A stretch of 64,000 bases of DNA from assembly GCA_902795355.1 (NCBI GenBank), contig CADBKZ010000006.1, positions 148,496 to 212,495 on the forward strand, written 5' to 3'. Within the stretch, counting starts at the first letter, position 1. Each line of letters begins with the position of its first letter. The notes under the pieces were generated by a model. It ran no database searches and was not told the DNA's origin. It saw only the letters and a program-made list of their open reading frames with translations. Position numbers and translations under genes: made by a program. Positions 18,524 to 27,743 of this stretch are shown here, in pieces. This DNA comes from an uncultured Ruminococcus sp. GTDB taxonomy: Bacteria; Bacillota; Clostridia; Oscillospirales; CAG-272.

Positions 18524-19909
18524 TTAAATTTGCGTGGAACCGTTAAAGGAAACGGTTGCCTGATCCAACGAAAGGGACGTTCCGTCGGACATGATGGCAT
18601 AGGTTTCAATGCGGAAATTCAGAACGCCGAGGTCGTCGGGAATGTCGGTCAGGGTCAGGCAGGCAATGTAGGTTCCGCCAAGTTCGCTTGCCGTGTAAAC
18701 GACATCCTCGCCGTCCACTTTGGCCCTGATGGACGTATAAACGCTGTTTACGATTTGCGTTGTGGATTTGACAACGGCTCCCGTGCTGTCCGTAACCGTC
18801 AGGCGGATGCCGATTTCATCATAGTTGTCCACGCTGTCAATCAGAGTGGAGAAGCGGAGCGAGAAGGCGCCGTCGCCCGCGCTTGCCTTTTGATAGGCTT
18901 TTACAAAGAAGCGGGGAGCGCTGATGTTGTTGACATTTGTATAAGTTCCGCCCGAACCGTGAATATTATTTTTCCAGCCTTTGTAGCTTGTGGCCAAGTT
19001 TTTCCCTGCAAAAGCGCAATTTTTGATAAGTAACTTCCGGCCTTCAACCCAACAACCGAAAATACCGCCACAGGCACGGACATTTGTTCCGGACACTTCG
19101 CCGGTGTAGGTGCAGTTTTTAATCACTTTGTAGTAATTAGTCGCTGCTCCAAGATAACCTACAAGCCCGCCCACAAACGGTCCTTTATCGTTGACATCAT
19201 AACCGTTCGTAGGGTTCAACGCAACATTTGCACTACTTTTGACGTTGACAACCGCACAGGAAACCTCGGCGGCATCTTCATCCGCCAAAGCAGACTTTAC
19301 CCCGTCGCTTCCAAATGCAAACATCAGTCCTGCTACGGACCCCACATTCACTTTCTTTGAAGTACCCGTATAAGTAAACGAGCAGGTGCTGTCAAGCACC
19401 AAATTGATAATTGCGCCGCTGCGAACCGCGCCGAAAAGGCCGAGGTTGCAGCAATCATCGTCCGTGTTGGTTACAACAAGGTTGCGGATGGTATGGCCTT
19501 GACCGTCAAAGAGACCGGAAAAACGGATTCCGCCGTTAAACGCGGTTACATAGGCCTGACCGAAACCGGTGTTATAGCAAATCGGCACAAAGTCGTCCAC
19601 ACCTTTCATATCAATGTCGTTGGCAAGGTAAACGGTTTTGCCCAAAAAGGTGTAGGTATCGCTGGTGTTGCTGACGGTGGAAAACGCTTGAAGCCCTGCG
19701 GCGTCGGTGATTTTCCATGCCGTACCCGCGGCATAGGTGGAGATATCGGCGGAAAGGGCCTTGATGTCCGGAACATCGGTCAGGTCCACTGCTTCAACAA
19801 GGGTGTCCGAATAGCCGTTAATCGCCACGGGATCGGTTGCATAAGTCGGGATTGCAAAAACGGCAAGAATTGCAATCATGGAGAGGAACGCGAAAATTCT
19901 TTTTTTCAT
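18524..19909 (-). CDS. GLUG-type secreted protein with C-terminal beta domain
   Basis: A 461-residue exported protein. The signal peptide (ILAVFAIPTYA) is followed by one module closely matching those of the 1102-residue protein downstream (WKITDAAGLQAFS, KTVYLANDIDMKG, FDGQGHTIRNLVV, GPFVGGLVGYLGAA). Unlike that paralogue it has no hydrophobic C-terminus. Instead the last 120 residues (from about PRFFVKAYQ) form a domain that also ends the protein at 62726 (shared features: YQ-S, S-RF, DS-D, VY-T, V-YTA-L-G-YI). It is probably secreted, perhaps held on the cell by that domain. Function unknown. Preceded by AGAAAGGA. Confidence 0.72.
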   Translation of the reverse strand: MKKRIFAFLSMIAILAVFAIPTYATDPVAINGYSDTLVEAVDLTDVPDIKALSADISTYAAGTAWKITDAAGLQAFSTVSNTSDTYTFLGKTVYLANDIDMKGVDDFVPICYNTGFGQAYVTAFNGGIRFSGLFDGQGHTIRNLVVTNTDDDCCNLGLFGAVRSGAIINLVLDSTCSFTYTGTSKKVNVGSVAGLMFAFGSDGVKSALADEDAAEVSCAVVNVKSSANVALNPTNGYDVNDKGPFVGGLVGYLGAATNYYKVIKNCTYTGEVSGTNVRACGGIFGCWVEGRKLLIKNCAFAGKNLATSYKGWKNNIHGSGGTYTNVNNISAPRFFVKAYQKASAGDGAFSLRFSTLIDSVDNYDEIGIRLTVTDSTGAVVKSTTQIVNSVYTSIRAKVDGEDVVYTASELGGTYIACLTLTDIPDDLGVLNFRIETYAIMSDGTSLSLDQATVSFNGSTQI

Positions 19910-19952
19910 GGGGGTCAGATCCTTTCTTTTTGATTTTGTTTTTTATAATAAA

Positions 19953-19970
19953 CTCCCTGACGGGAGATAT
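19953..19970 (-). terminator. Short hairpin after the binding-protein gene
   Basis: CTCCC/GGGAG stem followed by TTTATTAT on the minus strand, just past the stop at 19976. A weak terminator at best. Confidence 0.35.
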
Positions 19971-19975
19971 TACCG

Positions 19976-21454
19976 TTACGGCATATTGTTGGCGTATTCC
20001 AGAATTTGGTGGAACGCGTTGGAGTTGCCTTTGAGAATAACGGCAACGCTGGACGGGTTGCGGTTATCTACCACCGCTTTGGAAAGCATGTTGACGAAAA
20101 CTTCGCTTTCATCCAGCGTATAGCCGAAATCAAAGAACTTGCTGTTGTGGAGAAATTCGAGCATGTCGTAATCCTCTTGGCTCTCGGACATTCTGGCATG
20201 AATCACCACCTCGAAAAACGCTTGGCGCAGATATTGGTAGGAATACCCCGAGAGGAACTCCATGATAAGCGCGCTCTCCTCGGCGTTTGTGGTGATGTAC
20301 GGAATGGCATAGAAGCCCGAAGCGCAGATAACGCGGTATTCTTTTTGCGAATCGTTCAGCTTGGGCAGGGGCGCATAGCCCATTTTGAATTCCAGCCCTC
20401 TCAATTCCGAATAGCAACTGCCAACATCCCAATTGATAAACAGCCCGTGGCCGGCTTTGAAAAGCGAAACGTTCCGGCTGGTGGCGATTCCCGCGTTGTA
20501 GTAGAAATCCACTTGCACCGAATCGCCGTGGGTATACAGCAATTGATCGTAGGTCGCCGCAATTTGAGACATGTTCTTGGTGCTCAACCCGACCTCGAAA
20601 GATCCGTCGGCCTTCTTGACGAGCGTGGATTCCCCGAACGCGTAGGTCCAGCGATGGGACGGAGCCGCGTTGCAAAGAAACCCGTAGTTTTCATTTCCGA
20701 GGGGGTCGCCGTCCAATTCAAAGTCCGTAACCGTCAGAATTTCGTTGAACTTTTCCGCCGTCCATTCCCCTTGGTTCACAAGCTCGGTAACATCATCCGC
20801 AAAGTTGAACTGCGCGTAAAGCTCGCGGTTGTAAACCAAGCAGAAAAAGCCTTGGTTGGGAATGGAAATATCCGGCGTTACAATGTAAAGTTTGTTGCCT
20901 TGGGTGGTGTAGTTCTGCACTTGGGATTGGTTGTACCACGGTTTGGAGAGATCCATGTTTTGCAGATCGGTCAAATTGGCGTAATAGCCGGACGTCATGA
21001 TTGTTACCATGGAATCGGTTGGGTGCGGGAACACCAAATCGAAGCTCTTGTCGTTAGCCAAAGTTGCCGCCTGCAAAGAGGGATAAACGCTGCCTGACGC
21101 GTTGGAAATATAAAAGGACATATTATATTTATCCTCGGCAAGCATGGTGCGGCGGTAAATGGCGGTTTCCACCTTATCGCCGCTGTTCTCGGCTTCCAAC
21201 CAGCCCAAATCAAAGGACGACAGAACGGTGAAATCCCGATTGAGGTCTTTCGAGGGAATGTCCCGAACCGCGTCAAATTCGGCGGATTCGCCGCCGCTCT
21301 CAACGGCGTTCGTGGATTCGGCGGTTGTTACCGACGGCTTCCGGCTCCCCGAGCAGGCGGTAACAAACAGTACCGAAAGCAGGAGCAAGCACAGGAAAAC
21401 CGCCGTTGACCGAACGGTTCGCGACCGAACGCGGTCGCCTGTTTTTCGTTTCAT
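19976..21454 (-). CDS. Extracellular sugar-binding lipoprotein (ABC-type SBP)
   Basis: A 492-residue lipoprotein: Arg-rich N-region, hydrophobic core and lipobox VTAC. The mature part looks like family 1 carbohydrate-binding proteins of ABC importers (YCPFYISN-type hinge regions, GEWTAEKFNEIL, GHGLFINWDVGS, YRVICASGFYAIP). It is divergent from a GH43/130-like and two GH78 genes with a shared operator between them, so it may capture rhamnose-containing glycans. No permease or ATPase gene is adjacent; in other Clostridia a shared MsmK-type ATPase serves many importers, but permeases are also missing here. A paralogue is encoded at 51701. Confidence 0.82.
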   Translation of the reverse strand: MKRKTGDRVRSRTVRSTAVFLCLLLLSVLFVTACSGSRKPSVTTAESTNAVESGGESAEFDAVRDIPSKDLNRDFTVLSSFDLGWLEAENSGDKVETAIYRRTMLAEDKYNMSFYISNASGSVYPSLQAATLANDKSFDLVFPHPTDSMVTIMTSGYYANLTDLQNMDLSKPWYNQSQVQNYTTQGNKLYIVTPDISIPNQGFFCLVYNRELYAQFNFADDVTELVNQGEWTAEKFNEILTVTDFELDGDPLGNENYGFLCNAAPSHRWTYAFGESTLVKKADGSFEVGLSTKNMSQIAATYDQLLYTHGDSVQVDFYYNAGIATSRNVSLFKAGHGLFINWDVGSCYSELRGLEFKMGYAPLPKLNDSQKEYRVICASGFYAIPYITTNAEESALIMEFLSGYSYQYLRQAFFEVVIHARMSESQEDYDMLEFLHNSKFFDFGYTLDESEVFVNMLSKAVVDNRNPSSVAVILKGNSNAFHQILEYANNMP

Positions 21455-21537
21455 TCTGAATCGTTCATCCTTTCATAAAAATGTTGAAATACGGAATTTG
21501 CGCACACAACATTCCCCACCCTTGGAATGTTGTTTTC

Positions 21538-21566
21538 ATTATACACCACGCCCCGCGTTTTTTCAA
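21538..21566 (-). promoter_or_regulatory. Promoter of the binding-protein gene at 21454
   Basis: On the minus strand TTGAAA (complement of 21561-21566), a 17-bp spacer and TATAAT (complement of 21538-21543). The -35 box is 4 bp from the operator arm at 21571. Confidence 0.68.
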
Positions 21567-21570
21567 TGAA

Positions 21571-21612
21571 CAAATCGGCATAGAATTGCGCAAATACTTC
21601 CGAATTGTTCTA
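21571..21612. promoter_or_regulatory. Inverted-repeat operator, copy 2
   Basis: CAAATCGG at 21571-21578 and CCGAATTG at 21600-21607, extended to TTCCGAATTGTTCTA (21598-21612). It matches the operator at 9392-9433 with identical 29-bp arm spacing. It lies between divergent promoters of the binding protein and the rhamnosidase operon. Confidence 0.72.
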
Positions 21613-21629
21613 ATTTAGCTGATTTCCCC

Positions 21630-21658
21630 TTGTTTTTTCATGGAATCCGTGGTAAAAT
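21630..21658 (+). promoter_or_regulatory. Promoter of the GH43/130-GH78 operon
   Basis: TTGTTT (21630-21635), a 17-bp spacer and TAAAAT (21653-21658). The distance from operator end to -35 equals that at 9433/9451. Confidence 0.7.
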
Positions 21659-21689
21659 AAACAAAAATATCTCTTCCAGAGGAAAAAAC

Positions 21690-22700
21690 ATGATTCCGTT
21701 CGTCCGAAAAACGCAGCAAACCGTGGCTCCCGCGGAAATGCGGGAGATTTACGAGAAAATCAAAACGCCGGTCAAACACGGTGCGGTGATTAAATGGGAT
21801 CGGTTCCTGACCGACAGCCCATCGGTGTTCCTTTATCGGGGGCACTTCTACATGTATTTTATCGCCATTTCCAAAGACACGAGCGTTTCGGGCTACGAAA
21901 CGCACTTGGCGAAATCCGACGATCTTTTGCATTGGGAGTATGTCGGTCCGATTTTTTGCAGGAACAACGAAAACCGCTGGGACAGCAAGCAGTGCGCCGC
22001 ATACGCGGCCTTTCCCGAAATTCGTTGGGGAATGCCGCCCGAACTGCAGCCGATTAACGGGAGCTATATGGTCTCCTATCTGGCGGGAAACAGCGACGGC
22101 TACGAGCCGGACCCGCTTTCCATGGGTCTAGCACAAACCGCCGACCCGACCGACAAAAACGCTTTCCGCCGTTTTCCCGACCCCATCCTCTCCCCCGCCG
22201 ACCCCGACGGGCGGCCGTTTGAGGAACGAACGCTTTACAAAAGTTACCTGTTCCGCGACCCGCTCCTTTCCACGGGGCATCCCTATGTAAACTGCTACAA
22301 CGCGCGTTCCAACCAGCTGACGGAGCGGATCTTCCTTGCGGTTTCGGACGACGGCATTCATTGGGAACGCTACGGCGACAGAGCCGTGATCGACCTGATT
22401 TCGGGGCATGCGGGGGAGATCATTTGCGGCGATCCGCAGATTATTCTGATGGGAGATACCTATGTAATGTTCTTTTTCCGTTGGCGGGAAGGCGGAAAAG
22501 CCTACAACACCTTTGCCGCTTCCAAAAACCTTGCCGATTGGACGGTTTGGGACGGGAAACCGCTCGTTGAGAGCGAACACGAATGGGAAAACGTTCACGC
22601 CCACAAATCTTGGTTCGTTCGCTGCGGGGAAAAGAACTACCATTTTTACTGCGCGGTAAACTCCGCGCAGGAGCGTTTCATTGCGCTCGCCACCAACTGA
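21690..22700 (+). CDS. GH43/GH130-like five-bladed propeller glycosidase
   Basis: A 336-residue cytoplasmic protein with the repeating blade pattern of the five-bladed propeller glycosidases and phosphorylases (DSPSVFLYRGHFYMYF, HLAKSDDLLHWEYVG, IFLAVSDDGIHWERYG, FAASKNLADWTVW). The first-blade Asp and later acidic residues could be catalytic, but I cannot separate hydrolase from phosphorylase. It is first in an operon with two GH78-type genes, so it probably removes a sugar next to rhamnose. The start at 21690 has AGAGGAAAAAAC in front; upstream in-frame ATG codons lie before the promoter and are ignored. Confidence 0.68.
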   Translation: MIPFVRKTQQTVAPAEMREIYEKIKTPVKHGAVIKWDRFLTDSPSVFLYRGHFYMYFIAISKDTSVSGYETHLAKSDDLLHWEYVGPIFCRNNENRWDSKQCAAYAAFPEIRWGMPPELQPINGSYMVSYLAGNSDGYEPDPLSMGLAQTADPTDKNAFRRFPDPILSPADPDGRPFEERTLYKSYLFRDPLLSTGHPYVNCYNARSNQLTERIFLAVSDDGIHWERYGDRAVIDLISGHAGEIICGDPQIILMGDTYVMFFFRWREGGKAYNTFAASKNLADWTVWDGKPLVESEHEWENVHAHKSWFVRCGEKNYHFYCAVNSAQERFIALATN

Positions 22701-22713
22701 CGCGGGAGAGACC

Positions 22714-24915
22714 ATGGAAAAACATTTTATCAAGCCGGATCTTCCTTTTGAAGCGGGATTCCGTCGGGAAGACCACGCGCCTCTGTTCCGCAAGCGGTTT
22801 CTTTGGAACGGAACCGCGCGCGAGGCGAAAATCCGGATTTGCGCGCTGGGCGTCGGCTATTGCTACCTCAACGGCCGGCGCATTTCGGCCGACCTGTTCA
22901 CCGCCCCCGTGAGCGACTACGCAAAAACGCTTTGGTACAACACCTACGATGTTTCAAACCTACTGCAAAGCGGCGAAAACATTCTTGCCGTTCATTGCGG
23001 GAACGGCTGGTACAACGAGAGCTTCCGAACGGTTTGGAAAGCTCCCGATTACCGCCCCGACCTGCCGAAGGTAACGCTCTCTCTTGAAATTGACGGAGTC
23101 GAAGTCCTCACCACGGACGGAACGTGGAAATGCTTGCCCGACAGCGCGACCCGATTCAACCAACTGCGCAGCGGCGAGTGGTTTGACGCGACCCGATACG
23201 ACCCCGCATGGACCGATCTTTCGTTTGACGACTCCGCTTGGCCGTTTGCCAAGCCGGACGACGCTCCGCCGTCGGGTATTTTGCGGGAATGCCCCTGCGA
23301 ACCCATCCGGGAATTTGAAATTGCCGCGCCGCAGCGGATCCTGAAAACGGGAGAACGGACGTTTGTGTTCGATATGGGAGTCAACCGCTCGGGCTACATC
23401 CGCCTGACCGCCGCCGGCGTTCGCGGGCAAACGATTGCCATCCGATATGCGGAGAGCCTGAACGACGACGGAAGTCTTTGCGTTTACGGTCTCTCCCGCT
23501 TCTACCCCGAAAGCGAGTTCCAGACCGACCGCTTTACCTGCTCGGGAGAGGAGATTCCGTGGTCGCCGTCGTTTGCCTATCACGGATTCCGCTATATTGA
23601 GCTTTCGGGAATCTCTTCTCCGGACGAGGTAACGGTTCGGGCGGTTTTCGTGCATCAGGCGGTTGCGAAAAGAACGTCCTTCCGTTGCTCGGATCCGTTT
23701 TTGAACCGCTTGTTCGCCGCGGGACAAACATCCTGCCTTTCCAACATGTTCTATTTGTTTTCCGATTGCCCGACGCGGGAAAAAATGGGTTGGACGGACG
23801 ATGCCCAAATGTCCGCCGAGCAAATGTTTACGGATTTTGCCGTGGAAAAACTCGCGGAAAAATGGATGCAGGATATTTACGACGCCATGCGCGGGGACGG
23901 TATGCTCCCCGGGGTGATTCCAACCAAAGGCTGGGGCTACGAATGGGGAAACGGTCCGCTTTCGGACGGCGTTCTCTTCGAGCTTCCCTACCGCTATTAC
24001 CTGCATACGGGAAAACCCGATCTACTTGCGGCGTCGCTTCCCTGCTTCCGGCGCTATCTCTCCTTTTTGCAAAGCAAGGAAAACGAAGAGGGGCTGATCC
24101 CCGATTTCGGCCTTGGAGATTGGGCCACCGCGGGAAACCCGAAAGATATACCGGTCGCGTTCGTCAACCTTGCGTTGGCCGCAAACTTCTATCGGATCGC
24201 CGCCCTTGCGGAACGTCTTTCGGGCAATGCCGAAAACGCGGAAGAATCGGAACATCTCTTCGCGAAGAAGAAAAGCTTGCTCGGGAAAACGTTTCTGCGC
24301 GGGGACGGAACCTGCGCGATCGATAAAATGTCCGCCGTCGCCATAATCGTCGCGCTGGATCTGTATGATAACATCCAACCCCTTTCGCGCCAACTGAAAC
24401 GGTTGACCGAAGAGAACGGCTGCCGCCACGATTGCGGGATTCTCGGTTTGCGCTGCCTTTACCACGCGCTTTCCAAATGCGGACTGCAAGAGAATGCGTA
24501 CCGGATCCTGACCGCCTCGGGCTTCCCTTCGTACCGCTTTTGGTTCGAGCACGACGCCACTTCCCTTTGGGAATACTTTACGGAAACCATTCCAAACGGG
24601 GAATATGTGTCGAAAAACCACCACATGTATTCCGATTTCATGTCGTGGATCGTTAAAAACATCCTCGGCATTACGCACGACCGGCGCAACCCGAACGCCC
24701 CCGAATTTACCGCTCGGCCCTTCTTTTTCAGCGAACTGTCGTTCGCAGAGGGCGAATATGAAACCGACCGAGGAAAAATCCGCCTGAAATGGGAAAAGCA
24801 ACCGGATCGGTCCGTCAAAGTGGAAATTCGGGTGGACGGGCGCACCGCCGCGAATTATCGGGGCAGGATATTAACGGCCGGAAACTATGTGTTTTCCGAG
24901 AACATATTGACGTGA
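22714..24915 (+). CDS. GH78-family alpha-L-rhamnosidase (1)
   Basis: A 733-residue enzyme that should release terminal alpha-L-rhamnose from plant or bacterial glycans. An N-terminal beta-sandwich (LWYNTYDVSNLLQSGEN) is followed by a jelly-roll (VFDMGVNRSGYI, IRYAESLNDDG) and the alpha/alpha barrel with DCPTREKMGWTDDAQM, the family's acidic catalytic stretch. No signal peptide, so uptake of the substrate is needed first. The start at 22714 has GGGAGAG seven bases upstream and is 13 nt after the preceding stop. The next gene is a second member of the same clan. Confidence 0.87.
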   Translation: MEKHFIKPDLPFEAGFRREDHAPLFRKRFLWNGTAREAKIRICALGVGYCYLNGRRISADLFTAPVSDYAKTLWYNTYDVSNLLQSGENILAVHCGNGWYNESFRTVWKAPDYRPDLPKVTLSLEIDGVEVLTTDGTWKCLPDSATRFNQLRSGEWFDATRYDPAWTDLSFDDSAWPFAKPDDAPPSGILRECPCEPIREFEIAAPQRILKTGERTFVFDMGVNRSGYIRLTAAGVRGQTIAIRYAESLNDDGSLCVYGLSRFYPESEFQTDRFTCSGEEIPWSPSFAYHGFRYIELSGISSPDEVTVRAVFVHQAVAKRTSFRCSDPFLNRLFAAGQTSCLSNMFYLFSDCPTREKMGWTDDAQMSAEQMFTDFAVEKLAEKWMQDIYDAMRGDGMLPGVIPTKGWGYEWGNGPLSDGVLFELPYRYYLHTGKPDLLAASLPCFRRYLSFLQSKENEEGLIPDFGLGDWATAGNPKDIPVAFVNLALAANFYRIAALAERLSGNAENAEESEHLFAKKKSLLGKTFLRGDGTCAIDKMSAVAIIVALDLYDNIQPLSRQLKRLTEENGCRHDCGILGLRCLYHALSKCGLQENAYRILTASGFPSYRFWFEHDATSLWEYFTETIPNGEYVSKNHHMYSDFMSWIVKNILGITHDRRNPNAPEFTARPFFFSELSFAEGEYETDRGKIRLKWEKQPDRSVKVEIRVDGRTAANYRGRILTAGNYVFSENILT

Positions 24916-24934
24916 GAAAGCGAGGGATACGACT

Positions 24935-27088
24935 TTGCATTCTTGGATCTGCGGTGAGGACAGACCGTCCCGCTCCAAATTTTACCTGTTTCAAAAAACA
25001 TTCGAGGCATGCTCCGGCGCAAGCCTCTCCGTGAAAGTGTGCGCCGACAGCCGCTACCGCCTGTTTCTGAACGGAAAAGAAGTCTGCTCCGGCCCCTGCC
25101 AAGGGTCCGAGCATGTGCGCTATTACGAAGAAGCGGACCTCTCCCCCTACCTCAAAGCCGGAGAAAACCGATTGGAAGCAAGGGTTCTTTTCGTAACCGA
25201 AGAGGTGATGATCACCGTTTTCCGTTACGCCCGCCCCGCCCTTTGGATCAGCGGAACGCTGACCCAAAACGGGAAGCAAACCGAATTTGGAACCGACCCG
25301 AGTTGGAGTTGCTGCCGAGAGGATGCGGTAGAGCTGTTTCGCGGGTGCGCCGAGGTGCAGGAAGCGGTCGCCCCCTTTGAGCGGGTCCTCGGGGAATCCC
25401 GCCTGACGCCGATTGAAGTGGTTCGGTTTGAAACGCCGCATTTTGAAAGGCACGGGTTCGAGCCATACGGTTTACGGGATGTTTACCCGCTCGCCCCTCG
25501 CCCCATTCCCCCCATGTCCATCGGCGAACCGACCGCGTTCCGGATCGTTCGCCGCGGCGACGACTACGTAGATCTGGACGCCGGTTGCTACACCTCGGCC
25601 TTGGTGGACTTTACCTTGCAGGCTCCCGCCGGAACACGCGTGGATTTGATTTACGGAGAATGCTACGGAAAAGCGAACCGACACGGGCGGACCGTGGAAA
25701 AAGGCATACGCGACGCCTGCCGGGACCCCGACCTTTACATTTGCGGCGCTTTTGATACGGTGATCTGCACGGGAGCGCCCCTGCATTTCCGCAGTTTCTG
25801 GTACCGCGCGTTCCGGTATATTCGGGTCTCGTTTCCAAAGGGAATCAAGCCGGAGCTGCTTTCCGCGTTCTTCCAGACCGAGCATTACCCCCTAAACGGC
25901 GGAAATTTCACCTGCTCCGATCCCATTCTGAACCGGATCTGGGAAGTCAGCAAAACGACCGTTCTCTGCTGTTCCCACGAACAGTATTTGGATTGCCCGT
26001 ACTTTGAGCAGCGGCAATATGATATGGATTCCGCCTTGGAAATGATGTTTGCGTTCCGTCTTTCCTCGGATCCGCGCTTATCCCGAAAAGCCCTTTTGGA
26101 ATTGGCGGATTCTCAAATCCCCGACGGCATGATACGCGCCCATTATCCATCAACCCGCGTGCAGATAATCCCGAATTTCACGCTTTTCTGGATTCTGATG
26201 GCAAAAGATTACCTGCTCTACACCGGCGATACGGAAACAATCCGAACCGTGTTTCCCGCGCTGGTAAAAGCCTTGGAATGCTTCTCCGCGCTGCGGACTT
26301 CCGAGGGGTTGATCCGCCCCACGCATTATTGGAACTTTGTGGATTGGGTCCCGTCTTGGGAGCGGGGCGTTCCGCCCATGGCGGACGAGGAACCCGCCGC
26401 CGTAACTTCCCTGATGGCGGCGGCCGCGTTCCGCGCCGGAGCCGCGCTTGCCGAAGGCCTCGGAAACGCGGTTCGGGCAAAAGAGTATCAAAAAACGGCG
26501 GAAATGATCTCCGCCGCCGTTCGGAAAACCTGTTATGAAAGCTCGGTCGGTCTTTTTCGGGATACCCCGAGCAGCCGCACATTCTGTCAGCATACCTCGC
26601 TTTGGGCGGTTCTATCCGAAACCGTGGTCGGCAAGGACGCCGAAACGCTGATCGACCATACCTTCCATTGCGCAAAAACCGTTGAAAAATGTACCTTTTC
26701 CATGAATTATTATCTCTTCCGCGCCTTGGAGAAAGCCAACCGGTATTGCTATGCCGCTTCCCTGTTTGAGGGTTGGAAAACCATGTTGAATCTGCATTGC
26801 ACCACGTGGTGCGAGAACCCCGACAACGCACGAAGCGAATGCCATGGTTGGAGTTCCGCACCGATTTACGAGTTTTCCGGTATACTCCTCGGCGTTCAAC
26901 CGGCGTCAAACGGATTTCAAAGCGCGATCATTCAACCCCATCCGGAATATTTCGGCGTAGACCGCGCGAGCGGCGATGTTCCCACCCCCTACGGCCCGAT
27001 CCATGTGGATGTTCGGAGAGAGGGAGACCATACTGTTTTTCAATACGAGGCGCCGCCCGAAATTCGGGTCGAATCCGCCATGCAGTAG
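24935..27088 (+). CDS. GH78-like alpha-L-rhamnosidase (2)
   Basis: A 717-residue second rhamnosidase-clan protein, 19 nt after the first. It shares the family layout: an N-terminal domain (RYRLFLNGKEVCSGPCQGS), a jelly-roll (VDLIYGECYGKANRHG) and a helical barrel. The catalytic stretch is altered to DCPYFEQRQYDMDS, as in a divergent GH78 subgroup. ARSECHGWSSAPIYEF near the C-terminus is typical of the family's barrel. It starts with TTG at 24935, preceded by GAGGGA. It may act on a different rhamnosyl linkage or on unsaturated rhamnogalacturonan products. A terminator follows. Confidence 0.8.
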   Translation: MHSWICGEDRPSRSKFYLFQKTFEACSGASLSVKVCADSRYRLFLNGKEVCSGPCQGSEHVRYYEEADLSPYLKAGENRLEARVLFVTEEVMITVFRYARPALWISGTLTQNGKQTEFGTDPSWSCCREDAVELFRGCAEVQEAVAPFERVLGESRLTPIEVVRFETPHFERHGFEPYGLRDVYPLAPRPIPPMSIGEPTAFRIVRRGDDYVDLDAGCYTSALVDFTLQAPAGTRVDLIYGECYGKANRHGRTVEKGIRDACRDPDLYICGAFDTVICTGAPLHFRSFWYRAFRYIRVSFPKGIKPELLSAFFQTEHYPLNGGNFTCSDPILNRIWEVSKTTVLCCSHEQYLDCPYFEQRQYDMDSALEMMFAFRLSSDPRLSRKALLELADSQIPDGMIRAHYPSTRVQIIPNFTLFWILMAKDYLLYTGDTETIRTVFPALVKALECFSALRTSEGLIRPTHYWNFVDWVPSWERGVPPMADEEPAAVTSLMAAAAFRAGAALAEGLGNAVRAKEYQKTAEMISAAVRKTCYESSVGLFRDTPSSRTFCQHTSLWAVLSETVVGKDAETLIDHTFHCAKTVEKCTFSMNYYLFRALEKANRYCYAASLFEGWKTMLNLHCTTWCENPDNARSECHGWSSAPIYEFSGILLGVQPASNGFQSAIIQPHPEYFGVDRASGDVPTPYGPIHVDVRREGDHTVFQYEAPPEIRVESAMQ

Positions 27089-27098
27089 CCGAAAACCG

Positions 27099-27129
27099 AC
27101 AGCCGCGGGAATCCCGCGGCTGTTTTTTT
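27099..27129 (+). terminator. Terminator of the rhamnosidase operon
   Basis: ACAGCCGCGGGA paired with TCCCGCGGCTGT, then seven T residues. Confidence 0.85.
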
Positions 27130-27203
27130 CTCGCCTTGCCGCGCATTCTCGCGGCCTTGCCGCCCTGCCGTTGGAAATTTTTTCAAAAAAATGAAAAAAC
27201 CAC

Positions 27204-27232
27204 TTGACAAATTATGTCGTATGCGATATAAT
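27204..27232 (+). promoter_or_regulatory. Consensus promoter with MarR-type operator
   Basis: TTGACA (27204-27209), a 17-bp spacer and TATAAT (27227-27232). Within it is an imperfect palindrome, TATGTCG (27213-27219) and CGATATA (27224-27230), placed so a bound dimer would block RNA polymerase. Autoregulation by the MarR protein just downstream is likely. Confidence 0.8.
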
Positions 27233-27301
27233 ATAGTCAAGGCGATTTCTCGAAAGCCGCTGGTTGCGCGGGTGTTGCCGCCTTAACAAGGGGGTGAGAA
27301 C

Positions 27302-27739
27302 ATGAACGATCCATACGAATTGCTCTTGCTGGAAAACCAATTGTGCTTTCCGACCTACGCCGCCGCGAACAAAATTATCCGCCGGTACCAGCCGCTCCTG
27401 AAAGACCTTGACCTGACCTACACGCAGTATCTCGTTATGATGGTTCTGTGGGAGAGGAAAACCGTTCGCGAAAAGGATTTAGTCGCCTGTCTGTATCTCA
27501 AAGCGAACACGCTCGCCCCCCTGCTGAAAAAGCTGACCGCAAAGGGGTATCTCGCAATCGTTCGCGATCCCACGGACAAGCGGAACATCATCATTTCGCT
27601 GACCGACGCGGGCGACCGCCTGAAAGAACGCGCGGTCCATGTTCCGAAAACGCTGGCGGAAGAGCCGTGGTTTACGGATGAAGAAGCGCAGATCTACCGA
27701 AAATTACTCTATAAAATCTTAAACGACGGAAAGGAATAA
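27302..27739 (+). CDS. MarR/OhrR-family redox-sensing repressor
   Basis: A 145-residue winged-helix repressor. Near the N-terminus [11 protein letters not shown] matches the single reactive cysteine site of OhrR (organic peroxide sensor; ENQLCF is diagnostic). The wing region [16 protein letters not shown] is typical MarR. It is the first gene of an operon of rubredoxin, ferritin-like and flavodoxin proteins, so it probably releases its own promoter when the Cys is oxidised. No ohr gene is nearby. GGGGGTGAG precedes the ATG. Confidence 0.88.
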   Translation: MNDPYELLLLENQLCFPTYAAANKIIRRYQPLLKDLDLTYTQYLVMMVLWERKTVREKDLVACLYLKANTLAPLLKKLTAKGYLAIVRDPTDKRNIIISLTDAGDRLKERAVHVPKTLAEEPWFTDEEAQIYRKLLYKILNDGKE

Positions 27740-27743
27740 ACCA

